A stretch of 64,000 bases of DNA from JAWLBY01 sp041687455 (GTDB taxonomy: Bacteria; Pseudomonadota; Gammaproteobacteria; Xanthomonadales; Xanthomonadaceae): NCBI GenBank assembly GCA_041687455.1, contig JAWLBY010000003.1, positions 1 through 64,000 on the forward strand, written 5' to 3'. The position numbers and the translations under genes were made by a program. Each line of letters opens with the position of its first letter. The stretch's first letter is position 1. The notes below the pieces were generated by a model. It did not search any database and was not told where the DNA came from. It saw nothing but the letters and a program-made list of their open reading frames with translations. Positions 8,821-16,523 of this stretch are shown here, piece by piece.

Positions 8821-10180
8821 TGCGGGCCAACTGCTCGGCCAGCCCGGTGTAGCCGGCCGGCGTCAGCGCGAGCAGGCGCTCCTTCGCCGCGGCCGGAAGC
8901 TCGAGCTCGGCGATGAACGCGCGCATCGCGCCGGCATCGATGCCGTGGCCGCGGGTCAGCGCCTTCAGTTGTTCGTACGGGTTCGGCAGGCCGTGGCGAC
9001 GCATCACGGTCTGCACCGGTTCGGCCAGCACTTCCCAGGCGGCGTCGAGATCGGCGGCCAGTCGCTCCGGATTCGCCGACAGCTTGCCGAGGCCGCGCTG
9101 CAGTGCGTCGAACGCGATCAGGCTGTGGCCGAACGCGGTGCCGAGCGCGCGCAGCACGGTCGAGTCGGTCAGGTCGCGCTGCCAGCGGCTGACCGGCAGC
9201 TTGGCGGCGAAGTGCTCGTACAGACCGCCGGCGATGCCGAAGTTGCCTTCGGCATTCTCGAAGTCGATCGGATTGACCTTGTGCGGCATCGTGCTCGAGC
9301 CGACTTCGCCGGCACGCACCGCCTGCCTGAAGTAGCCGAGCGAGATGTAGCCCCAGATGTCGCGGCACAGGTCGATCGACACGGTGCCGATCCGGCGCAT
9401 CACGTCGCAGATCTCGGCGATGCAGTCGTGCGGCTCGATCTGGGTCGTGTACGGATTGAAGGTCAGGCCGAGGCCCTCGACGAAGCGGCGGGCGAACGCC
9501 GGCCAGTCGACCTCCGGATAGGCGACGACGTGCGCGTTGTAGTTGCCGACCGCGCCGTTGATCTTGCCGAGCAGTTCGACCGCGGCGAGCTGCCGGCGTT
9601 GCCGTTCGAGCCGCGCGACGACATTGGCGATTTCCTTGCCGACCGTGCTCGGTGACGCGGTCTGGCCGTGCGTGCGCGACAGCATCGGCAGCGCGGCGTG
9701 GGCGTGCGCCATCGCGCGCAGCGTCTCGATCGTGCCGTCCAGCGCCGGCAGCATCACGCGGTCGCGGCCCTCGCCGAGCATCAGCGAGTAGCTCAGGTTG
9801 TTGATGTCTTCCGAAGTGCAGGCGAAATGGACGAACTCGAGTGCCGGGGCCAGCTCGGCATCGCCGCGCAGGCGCTCCTTGATGAAGTATTCGACCGCCT
9901 TGACGTCGTGGTTGGTGGTGCGCTCGATTTCCTTGACCCGTGCGGCAGCGGCGAAATCGAACGTGGCGGCGAGCTCGCGAAGCCGCGCGGTGGCGGGGGC
10001 GGAGAACGGTGCCAGTTCGACGATGCCCGGCTCGCCGGCCAGCGCGATCAGCCACTCGATCTCGACCTTGACGCGGGCCCTGATCAGTCCGTATTCGGAG
10101 AAGATCGACCGCAACGGATCGGCCTTGGCGGCGTAGCGGCCGTCGACGGGGGAAAGGGCGGTCAGGCGGTGTTCGGTCAT
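8813..10180 (-). CDS. purB: Adenylosuccinate lyase
   Basis: Fumarase/aspartase-superfamily enzyme that cleaves SAICAR and adenylosuccinate in purine synthesis, releasing fumarate. It has the lyase signature SSTMPHKVNPIDFENAEGN and the N-terminal LTALSPVDGRYA typical of the proteobacterial enzyme. It is 455 residues from the ATG at 10180. A longer reading to 10309 runs through non-coding sequence. The last codons merge into a REP arm. It is divergent from fumC, another member of the same superfamily. Confidence 0.97.
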   Translation of the reverse strand: MTEHRLTALSPVDGRYAAKADPLRSIFSEYGLIRARVKVEIEWLIALAGEPGIVELAPFSAPATARLRELAATFDFAAAARVKEIERTTNHDVKAVEYFIKERLRGDAELAPALEFVHFACTSEDINNLSYSLMLGEGRDRVMLPALDGTIETLRAMAHAHAALPMLSRTHGQTASPSTVGKEIANVVARLERQRRQLAAVELLGKINGAVGNYNAHVVAYPEVDWPAFARRFVEGLGLTFNPYTTQIEPHDCIAEICDVMRRIGTVSIDLCRDIWGYISLGYFRQAVRAGEVGSSTMPHKVNPIDFENAEGNFGIAGGLYEHFAAKLPVSRWQRDLTDSTVLRALGTAFGHSLIAFDALQRGLGKLSANPERLAADLDAAWEVLAEPVQTVMRRHGLPNPYEQLKALTRGHGIDAGAMRAFIAELELPAAAKERLLALTPAGYTGLAEQLARTL

Positions 10181-10353
10181 GGCGGACGAGGCTGCGGCGG
10201 TGCGAAGGCCGCGGATTGTACCGCCTCGGGCGCGCTCGGCCGGCGCGCGCCGCGAACCGGGCCCGGCAGCAGCCGACGCCGGCGACCGTAGAATCCGGCC
10301 AGGCATCACGGCGGCGGACCGATCCCGCTGCCGCCAGCGACGGAGGCTTTCCG

Positions 10354-11742
10354 ATGACCCGCAAGACCCGCATCGAACACGACAGCATGGGCAGCCTCGC
10401 GGTGCCGGCCGATGCGCTGTGGGGCGCGCAGACCCAGCGTGCGGTGCAGAACTTCGCGATTTCCGGTCGGCGCATGCCGCGCGCGTTTCTGCATGCGCTC
10501 GGCCTGGTCAAGGCCGCCGCGGCCGATGCCAACCGCCGGCTCGGGCTGCTGAGCGAGCCGCTCGCGGTCGCGATCCGCGATGCGGCGATGGCGGTCGCCG
10601 GTGGCGCCCACGACGAGCAGTTTCCGATCGACGTGTTCCAGACCGGCTCGGGCACCTCGACCAACATGAACGCGAACGAGGTGATCGCCGCGCTGGCATC
10701 GCGTGCCAGCGGCAGCGCGGTGCACCCGAACGACCACGTCAACGCCGGCCAGAGCTCGAACGACGTGATCCCGACCGCGATCCAGGTCGCCGGCTGCCTG
10801 CAGATCGACCAGCACCTGCGGCCGGCACTGGCGGAGCTGCGGGCGACGATCGACCGGCGCAGCGACGAGCTGACCGGAATCGTCAAGACCGGCCGCACCC
10901 ATCTGATGGATGCGATGCCGCTGACTTTCGGCCAGGAGCTGTCGGCCTGGTCGGCGCAGCTCGCGCATGTCGAGACGGCGATCGACGACAGCCTCGCGCG
11001 TGCCCGCTACCTGCCGATCGGAGGCACCGCGATCGGTACCGGCATCAACGCGCATCCGGAGTTCGCGGTGCAGTTCGTCGACCTGCTGTCGATTGCCAGC
11101 GGATTCGAATTCCAGCCGAGCGCGAACAAGTTCGCCGGCATCGCCGGCCAGGAAGCCGCGCTCGACCTGTCCGGGCAGATCAACCTGCTGGCGACGACGC
11201 TGATCAAGATCGCCAACGACCTGCGCTGGATGAATTCCGGTCCGCTGGCCGGGCTCGGCGAGATCGAACTGCCGGCGCTGCAGCCCGGCTCATCGATCAT
11301 GCCCGGCAAGGTCAATCCGGTGATTCCGGAAGCGGTCGCGATGGCGGCAGTGCAGGCCATCGGCCACCACGGTGCGATCACGCTGGCGGCGCAGAGCGGC
11401 AACTTCCAGTTGAACGTGATGCTGCCGTTGATCGCGTCGAACCTGCTCGATGCGATCGCGCTGCTCGGCAATGCCTGCCGTGCGCTGGCCCGGCAGGCGA
11501 TCGCCGGCTTCACGGTGCGGCAGGATCGGGTCGATCAGGCGCTGGCGCGCAACCCGATCCTGGTCACTGCATTGAACCCGGTGATCGGCTACGAGAAGGC
11601 CGCTGCGATCGCGAAACGGGCCTACGCCGAGGGCCGGCCGGTGTTCGACGTGGCGCTGCAGATGAGCGGGCTGCCGGAAGCGCAGTTGCGCGAACTGCTC
11701 GATCCGGCAGCACTGACCCGGGGCGGCATGCCGGCGCGCTGA
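10354..11742 (+). CDS. fumC: Fumarate hydratase class II
   Basis: Oxygen-stable, iron-free fumarase converting fumarate to L-malate in the TCA cycle. It shows GSGTSTNMNANEV, the HPNDHVNAGQSSND region with active-site residues, and the signature GSSIMPGKVNPVIPEA. It is 462 residues from the ATG at 10354, which has GGAGG at 10342-10346 with a 7-base spacer. It is monocistronic on the plus strand, convergent with the ABC operon at 11.76-15.17 kb. Confidence 0.96.
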   Translation: MTRKTRIEHDSMGSLAVPADALWGAQTQRAVQNFAISGRRMPRAFLHALGLVKAAAADANRRLGLLSEPLAVAIRDAAMAVAGGAHDEQFPIDVFQTGSGTSTNMNANEVIAALASRASGSAVHPNDHVNAGQSSNDVIPTAIQVAGCLQIDQHLRPALAELRATIDRRSDELTGIVKTGRTHLMDAMPLTFGQELSAWSAQLAHVETAIDDSLARARYLPIGGTAIGTGINAHPEFAVQFVDLLSIASGFEFQPSANKFAGIAGQEAALDLSGQINLLATTLIKIANDLRWMNSGPLAGLGEIELPALQPGSSIMPGKVNPVIPEAVAMAAVQAIGHHGAITLAAQSGNFQLNVMLPLIASNLLDAIALLGNACRALARQAIAGFTVRQDRVDQALARNPILVTALNPVIGYEKAAAIAKRAYAEGRPVFDVALQMSGLPEAQLRELLDPAALTRGGMPAR

Positions 11743-11762
11743 GCGCCGGCGCGCCGGCCGAC

Positions 11763-12602
11763 TCAGCGGCTGGGAAGCGACACCCGGCCGCGGACGTCGG
11801 AGTGGCGGATGTCACCGCTGCCCTTGCGATCGACGGTCAGGTCGCCGGCCACGCCGCGAACGACGAAATCGCCCGATCCGAGCCGATCGAGCCGGACATT
11901 GCCGCCGACGTTGCGAACGGCGACATCGCCGGAGCCGATCGAATCGATCCGGACGTCGCCATCGAGGTCGGCCAATCCGAGATCGCCCGAGCCAACCCGG
12001 CCGACCATGGCATCACCGCGCAGCCGGCGCACGACGGCGTCGCCGGATCCGAGCGACGACAACTCCAGGCTGCCGGCCTCGGCGACGACCAGGTCGCCCG
12101 AGCCGACTTCGGCCGTCAGCTTGCCGGCCAGCCTGACGATGTCGACGTCGCCGCTGCCGAGATCGAGTTCGAGCGTATCGAAGCCGTCGACCCGCGCATC
12201 GCCGGAACCGACATCGAGCAGGATCGGCAGGTTCGACGGCAACTCCACTTTCAGGCTCAGGTACTCGCAGTGGCTGCCGAAGAACACGAATGTGGTATGC
12301 GATTCGGCGACATGCTCGGCGCGCAGTCGCAGCGTGCTGCCTTCGCGGAACTGTCGCACGTCGAGATGCGGCAGCAACTCCGGGTCGGTCGCGCAGGCGC
12401 GGCCGGTCAGCGTGCCGACGCCCGGATTGCCGGCCGTGCCGAGCAGGTCCAGTTCGTGGCGGCCGAGCTCGATCACGACGCGCTCGATCCCGGTCAGGTC
12501 GAGCGTCGCCTCGCGAGGCGCGGAATGCTTGCACTCCTGGGTTGCCTGCGCGCCTGAAGCGGCGAGCAGGAGCAGCAGCGGAACAGCGCGGCTCATCGTC
12601 AT
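11763..12602 (-). CDS. Secreted GSGD-repeat solenoid protein (GIN/DUF2807-like)
   Basis: 279 residues with a signal peptide (MTMSRAVPLLLLLAASGAQA). The C-terminal half holds eight copies of GSGD at residues 132, 149, 167, 185, 204, 223, 242 and 261. Spacing settles at exactly 19, as expected for rungs of a parallel beta-solenoid of the putative adhesin-head (GIN) type. The N-terminal half has cysteines C24, C70 and C112, possibly one disulfide. AAGGA precedes the ATG. It is the last gene of an operon with a GntR regulator and an ABC exporter. Its role is unknown; a periplasmic or surface partner of the transporter is a reasonable guess. Confidence 0.8.
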   Translation of the reverse strand: MTMSRAVPLLLLLAASGAQATQECKHSAPREATLDLTGIERVVIELGRHELDLLGTAGNPGVGTLTGRACATDPELLPHLDVRQFREGSTLRLRAEHVAESHTTFVFFGSHCEYLSLKVELPSNLPILLDVGSGDARVDGFDTLELDLGSGDVDIVRLAGKLTAEVGSGDLVVAEAGSLELSSLGSGDAVVRRLRGDAMVGRVGSGDLGLADLDGDVRIDSIGSGDVAVRNVGGNVRLDRLGSGDFVVRGVAGDLTVDRKGSGDIRHSDVRGRVSLPSR

Positions 12603-12658
12603 CGCGGTTTCCTTGTTGTTCGTGGTCGTTGGTTCGTGGTCGGGAATGGATGGCGCGA

Positions 12659-13621
12659 TCAGGCGTCGTCGCGCCAGCGGCGCAGCCGGACCGCCAGGAT
12701 CAGCATCGCGATGCCGGCCGCGGCGCCGATCCAGATGTTCGGCCCGGCCAGCACGCCGTACATGAAGGACGGCGAGAACAGCTCCGGGATCGCCTCCGGC
12801 CCGCGGATCTGCAGGTTCTCGAAGCGCTCGAAATCCAGCCAGCCGCCCGGCACGATGCTGAGCAGCAGGCGCGCCACGATGTGCTTCCAGAACCAGGTTT
12901 CCGGCAGCGCGACGGCGCGCATCAGGTCGAACCAACTGACGATCACGCCGGCGCCGAGCGGCAGCAGCACGCCCCACAGGAACGGCTTCGATTTCGCCCA
13001 CACCGACACCAGCATCAGCCAGCCGATCGTCGGCAGCGCCCACAGCGCATAGATCGGCAGCATCGACAGCAGCACCGCGGTGATCCGGATCGGATGCGCC
13101 GAGCCGAACAGCAGGCCGAACACGTTCTGGCCGTGGAACAGCATGAATACGCCGATCAGCAGGTGCTGCAGCAGCGCGGTCGCCAGACCGGCTGCGAATC
13201 CGATCACCGGCGCGACGACGGCGGCGGACAGGACCTTGGAGACGACCGTCTCGCGGTCGGAAACCGGCAGCGATTTCCAGAACAGGATGCTGCGGTCGCG
13301 GCGCTCGTCGAACAGCGTGCCGAGCGAGTAGAAGAACACGACGACCGCAGTGATCATCATGATCATTCCGGCGGTCGTCACCATCGAGATGTCGACGCCG
13401 GTGCCGATCGCCTCCATCGCGGCCGGATCGGCGTGCTTCATCAACTCGCCGATCTTGATCGCGCCGATGTGCAGGTGCGCGCGGTCGGCTGCGGCGGTGG
13501 CAGCCAGCATGATCATGATGTTGATGGCCAGGAACACGCCACCGCCGATCAGCGGGGCCCAGAAGAAGCCGCCCTTGTTCTCCCAGAACTCGCGCTTGAG
13601 CAGCCATTTCATCGTTTTCAT
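12659..13621 (-). CDS. ABC transporter permease (YtrC/ABC-2 like)
   Basis: 320 residues, with about six hydrophobic segments and an amphipathic N-terminus (MKTMKWLLKREFWENKGGFF). It forms the membrane channel for the ATPase encoded immediately upstream, whose stop overlaps its start by 4 bases (ATGA), so the two are translationally coupled. The family is found beside short GntR regulators and has been linked to envelope stress or peptide-antibiotic responses. The substrate cannot be read from the sequence. Confidence 0.85.
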   Translation of the reverse strand: MKTMKWLLKREFWENKGGFFWAPLIGGGVFLAINIMIMLAATAAADRAHLHIGAIKIGELMKHADPAAMEAIGTGVDISMVTTAGMIMMITAVVVFFYSLGTLFDERRDRSILFWKSLPVSDRETVVSKVLSAAVVAPVIGFAAGLATALLQHLLIGVFMLFHGQNVFGLLFGSAHPIRITAVLLSMLPIYALWALPTIGWLMLVSVWAKSKPFLWGVLLPLGAGVIVSWFDLMRAVALPETWFWKHIVARLLLSIVPGGWLDFERFENLQIRGPEAIPELFSPSFMYGVLAGPNIWIGAAAGIAMLILAVRLRRWRDDA

Positions 13622-14475
13622 GCGTAAGCCCCCTTCATCGTCGCGACGAACAGGTCGGCGACGTTCGGCGTGCGGGTGTCACCCAGTGCGGCGAGTTCGC
13701 CGCGCGATACGTTGTCGAACAGGAACACGGTCTTGCCGAACACGGCACGCTCGTCGAGCGGCTTCAGCGCACGGGCGGCATCGACCCGGTCGGCCGGCAC
13801 CATCACCTCGATGAATCGCTCGGCCATCTCCTCCATCGTGGTTGCCAGCGAGATCTGGCCGTCGCGGATGAACAGCAGGTCGGTCAGGATGTGCTCGATT
13901 TCCTCGACCTGGTGGGTGGTGACCAGGATGGTCTTCTCGTGGTCGAAGTAGTCGTTCAGCAGGTGCTGGTAGAACTGCTTGCGGTACAGGATGTCGAGTC
14001 CGAGGGTCGGTTCGTCGAGCACCAGCAGCCTGGCGTCGATCGCCATCACGATCGCGAGGTGCAACTGCACGATCATGCCCTTCGACATCTCGCGCACGCG
14101 CATTGCCGGATTGAGCTTGGTGTGCGAGAGCATTTCCTCGCACTTGGCACGATCGAATCGCGGATGGGTGCCCTCGACGAACGAAACCACCTCGCGAACC
14201 CGGATCCAGCGCGGCAGCACCGCGACGTCGGCGATGAAGCAGACCTGTTCCATCAGCTCGTCGCGCTGCGTGCGCGGGTCGAGACCGAGCACCGTGAGCT
14301 CGCCCTCGAAGTTGGACAGCCCCAGGATCGCCTTCAGCGCGGTCGTCTTGCCGGCGCCGTTGGGACCGATCAGGCCGACGATGCGACCGCGTTCGATGCT
14401 GAAGTTGGCGCCGTTCAGCGCCGGCTTCTTCCCGTAGCGGCGGGTCAGGCCGCGTGCTTCGATCACCGCGCTCAT
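13618..14475 (-). CDS. ABC transporter ATP-binding protein (YtrB-like)
   Basis: 285 residues. Walker A is GPNGAGKTT (37-45) and Walker B is LLVLDEPTLGLD. The signature is the divergent MSKGM in place of LSGGQ, as usual in the YtrB group. The C-terminal 70 residues are an accessory domain. It overlaps the GntR gene upstream and the permease downstream by 4 bases each. It powers the exporter made with the permease at 12659-13621. Confidence 0.92.
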   Translation of the reverse strand: MSAVIEARGLTRRYGKKPALNGANFSIERGRIVGLIGPNGAGKTTALKAILGLSNFEGELTVLGLDPRTQRDELMEQVCFIADVAVLPRWIRVREVVSFVEGTHPRFDRAKCEEMLSHTKLNPAMRVREMSKGMIVQLHLAIVMAIDARLLVLDEPTLGLDILYRKQFYQHLLNDYFDHEKTILVTTHQVEEIEHILTDLLFIRDGQISLATTMEEMAERFIEVMVPADRVDAARALKPLDERAVFGKTVFLFDNVSRGELAALGDTRTPNVADLFVATMKGAYA

Positions 14476-14846
14476 TGCGTCCGCTCCCGGCGCTCGTCAA
14501 CCTGCGCCATCAGTTGTTCGATCTGCAGGCCGAGCCGCTGGATGCGTTCGACGACCATCGGCCACTCCTCGTTCAGGAACCGCTCGCGCTCGCTGGCCAG
14601 CAGCTTGTCGGTCGCACCTTCGGTCACATACATGCCCAGTCCCCTGCGCTTTTCCACCAGTTGTTCGTCGGCGAGTTCCTGATAGGCCCGCGAGACGGTG
14701 ATCGGATTCAGTTGGAAGTCGGCGGCCACCTGGCGTACCGAGGGCAGGGCGTCGCCGGGTTTCAGTACGCCGTCGAGCATCATCGCGACGACCTTCTCCT
14801 TGAGCTGGAGATAGATCGGCGTGTTGTCGTTCCAGGTCACGCTCAT
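14472..14846 (-). CDS. GntR-family regulator, YtrA subfamily
   Basis: 124 residues: a winged helix (IYLQLKEKVVAMMLDGVLKP, then LPSVRQVAADFQLNPITVSRAYQ) followed by only about 50 residues of helical dimerisation tail, the short form that defines YtrA proteins. Members of this family repress the ABC operon they sit in. A fitting palindrome overlaps the promoter ahead of the operon (15202-15225). It overlaps the ATPase gene by 4 bases. Confidence 0.92.
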   Translation of the reverse strand: MSVTWNDNTPIYLQLKEKVVAMMLDGVLKPGDALPSVRQVAADFQLNPITVSRAYQELADEQLVEKRRGLGMYVTEGATDKLLASERERFLNEEWPMVVERIQRLGLQIEQLMAQVDERRERTQ

Positions 14847-14851
14847 GGGTT

Positions 14852-15169
14852 TCAGCTCTCCCGCGTCCGCGAGGACGCCGACGCGAACGAATAGAAAGGC
14901 ATCAGCAGCGGACGCCGGATCTTGGTCGGCCGGCGGACTGCAGCGTTGCGTTCGGCGGCCGGTGCCGCGGACAGGGCGTCGAGCGTCGTCGACAGCGTCC
15001 AGTGGGCCGCCTGCAGCGTCAGCTTGGCGGCGATCGGGGTCAGCTCGGTCGCGACATCGGCGATGCCCGCGTGTTGCTGCGGACCGATCGCCGGCGGCGG
15101 CAGCAGCGCGCTCATCAGCAACGCGCCAGTCAGCGCCAGCGCCCGGGTCGTGATACTCAATCGGTTCAT
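14852..15169 (-). CDS. Small exported protein heading the GntR-ABC operon
   Basis: 105 residues with a signal peptide (NRLSITTRALALTGALLMSA) and an Ala-rich helical body ending RTRES. It has GGAGG 5 bases before the ATG, which is the best ribosome-binding site of the operon. The stop lies 5 bp from the start of the GntR regulator. I do not recognise a family. As the first gene after the promoter it should be made at high level when the operon is derepressed. Confidence 0.65.
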   Translation of the reverse strand: MNRLSITTRALALTGALLMSALLPPPAIGPQQHAGIADVATELTPIAAKLTLQAAHWTLSTTLDALSAAPAAERNAAVRRPTKIRRPLLMPFYSFASASSRTRES

Positions 15170-15201
15170 CTGTGCCTCCCGGCGAGGTGAGGTAACGGTG
15201 G

Positions 15202-15242
15202 GGTGTTGTAGGCAACTATAACACCGAATCGGGGCGGCGCAA
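15202..15242 (-). promoter_or_regulatory. Promoter and GntR operator of the ABC operon
   Basis: On the minus strand TTGCGC (15242-15237), a 16-bp spacer and TATAGT (15220-15215) form a plausible sigma70 promoter. The -10 lies inside an inverted repeat, GTGTTATAG-TTGC-CTACAACAC, framed as GGTG-N16-CACC at 15202-15225. From memory, GGTG-N16-CACC is the type of site reported for YtrA in Xanthomonas. A repressor bound here would block RNA polymerase. Confidence 0.7.
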
Positions 15243-15370
15243 GTCCCGACTCCGGGGCGGGCTGCCGCGTTCAGGTTCCGTTCGGTCTGTTGACCCGCGG
15301 CGCGGTTTCACCGTCGACTCACGATCGGCTCCATTAAGCTTGGCCGTCCCCTCCAGCCGTGGATGCTCCG

Positions 15371-15922
15371 ATGAAGCCGATCCTGACGATCCTGCTTGCA
15401 CTGGCCGCGCTGCCGGCGCTCGCCGGCGATTGCAGTCCCCTGCTCGATGTCGAATACCGCCGGCTGGCGAAGCCCGAGACGGTACGGCTCTGCGATGCCT
15501 ACCAGGGCAAGGTGCTGCTGGTCGTCAACACCGCGAGCAAGTGCGGCTTCACGCCGCAGTACGAGGGCCTCGAGGCGATGCATGCACGGCTCGAGCCGCG
15601 CGGGTTCGCCGTGCTCGGATTTCCATCCAATGATTTCCTCGGACAGGAGCCCGGCACCGAGCAGCAGATCCAGGAGTTCTGCACGTTGACCTATGGCGTG
15701 AAGTTCCCGATGTTCGAGAAGGTCTCGGTGATCGGCAGCGGGAAGACCACGCTGTATCAGCGGCTGGCCGATGCGACCGGCGAATCGCCGGCGTGGAACT
15801 TCCACAAGTACCTGGTCGATCGCGACGGCCGGGTCGTGGCCAGCTTCGGCAGTCGCACGAAGCCGGATGATCCCGAGCTGCTGGCCGAGGTCGAGCGGTT
15901 GCTCGGCGATCCGGCCGAGTAG
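15371..15922 (+). CDS. Periplasmic glutathione peroxidase-family protein
   Basis: 183 residues with a signal peptide (MKPILTILLALAALPALAGD). Thiol peroxidase of the GPx family: catalytic C58 in NTASKCGFT, Q92 in GQEP, and W142/N143 in AWNFHKYL complete the usual tetrad. Export suggests reduction of peroxides in the periplasm. The electron donor there is unknown. The start at 15371 gives the clean signal peptide. Single gene, convergent with the SnoaL-like gene. Confidence 0.9.
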   Translation: MKPILTILLALAALPALAGDCSPLLDVEYRRLAKPETVRLCDAYQGKVLLVVNTASKCGFTPQYEGLEAMHARLEPRGFAVLGFPSNDFLGQEPGTEQQIQEFCTLTYGVKFPMFEKVSVIGSGKTTLYQRLADATGESPAWNFHKYLVDRDGRVVASFGSRTKPDDPELLAEVERLLGDPAE

Positions 15923-15964
15923 GCGGCGCTGCCGCCGGGACGATCGGGACTTGCGGCGGCAGCG

Positions 15965-16459
15965 CTACAGCCGCCGCTTGACCAGCCGGATCAGCGTGCC
16001 GAGCAGTGGAATGTGCTGATACAGGTGGTCGGCGTTGTTCCAGTAGTCCTGCTGGTAGACGACCCGGCCGTCGCCATCGAAGCGCAGGTGGCTGATGCCG
16101 CTGCTCCAGTGGTCAACGCCGCGCTGCAAGCGTCTGAAACGAATCAGCATCTTCCAGCGCAGCAGATGCTCGCCGGCCTGGTTGCGGCTGACGTCGAGCA
16201 CGTCGATCCGACACTGCTCGACCGCCGCAGCGCTGTCCAGCAGATAGTGTCGCAATGCCTCGCGGCCACGCACGGTCTTCAGCGTGTCATCGAAATGGAC
16301 CTGCTCGGCGTAGACGTCGTCGAGCAGCCGCGCGATCCGTTCGGCGCGGAAATCGGCGAACAGGTCGGTGAAGCGAGCCAGTGCGTCACGCTCGACTTCG
16401 CTGCCGGCCGGCGGCGGCGCGATCGAGCGACAGCGGGCGAGGGCGTCCAGGGTGTCCAT
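15965..16459 (-). CDS. SnoaL-like / NTF2-fold protein
   Basis: 164 residues. The pattern LARFTDLFADFRAERIARLL, then VHFDDTLKTVRGREALRHYL, then a terminal beta-sheet matches the cone-shaped NTF2/SnoaL fold. It is cytoplasmic, with no signal peptide. Such proteins range from small isomerases to ligand binders, and no catalytic pair can be assigned here. It lies 64 bp upstream of the mfd stop on the same strand. Confidence 0.75.
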   Translation of the reverse strand: MDTLDALARCRSIAPPPAGSEVERDALARFTDLFADFRAERIARLLDDVYAEQVHFDDTLKTVRGREALRHYLLDSAAAVEQCRIDVLDVSRNQAGEHLLRWKMLIRFRRLQRGVDHWSSGISHLRFDGDGRVVYQQDYWNNADHLYQHIPLLGTLIRLVKRRL

Positions 16460-16523
16460 TGGCGGCTCGGCGTGAGTGTTCGCTCAGTAGACGCGAGTCG
16501 ATGTCGAAAATGCGTCGACGCGC

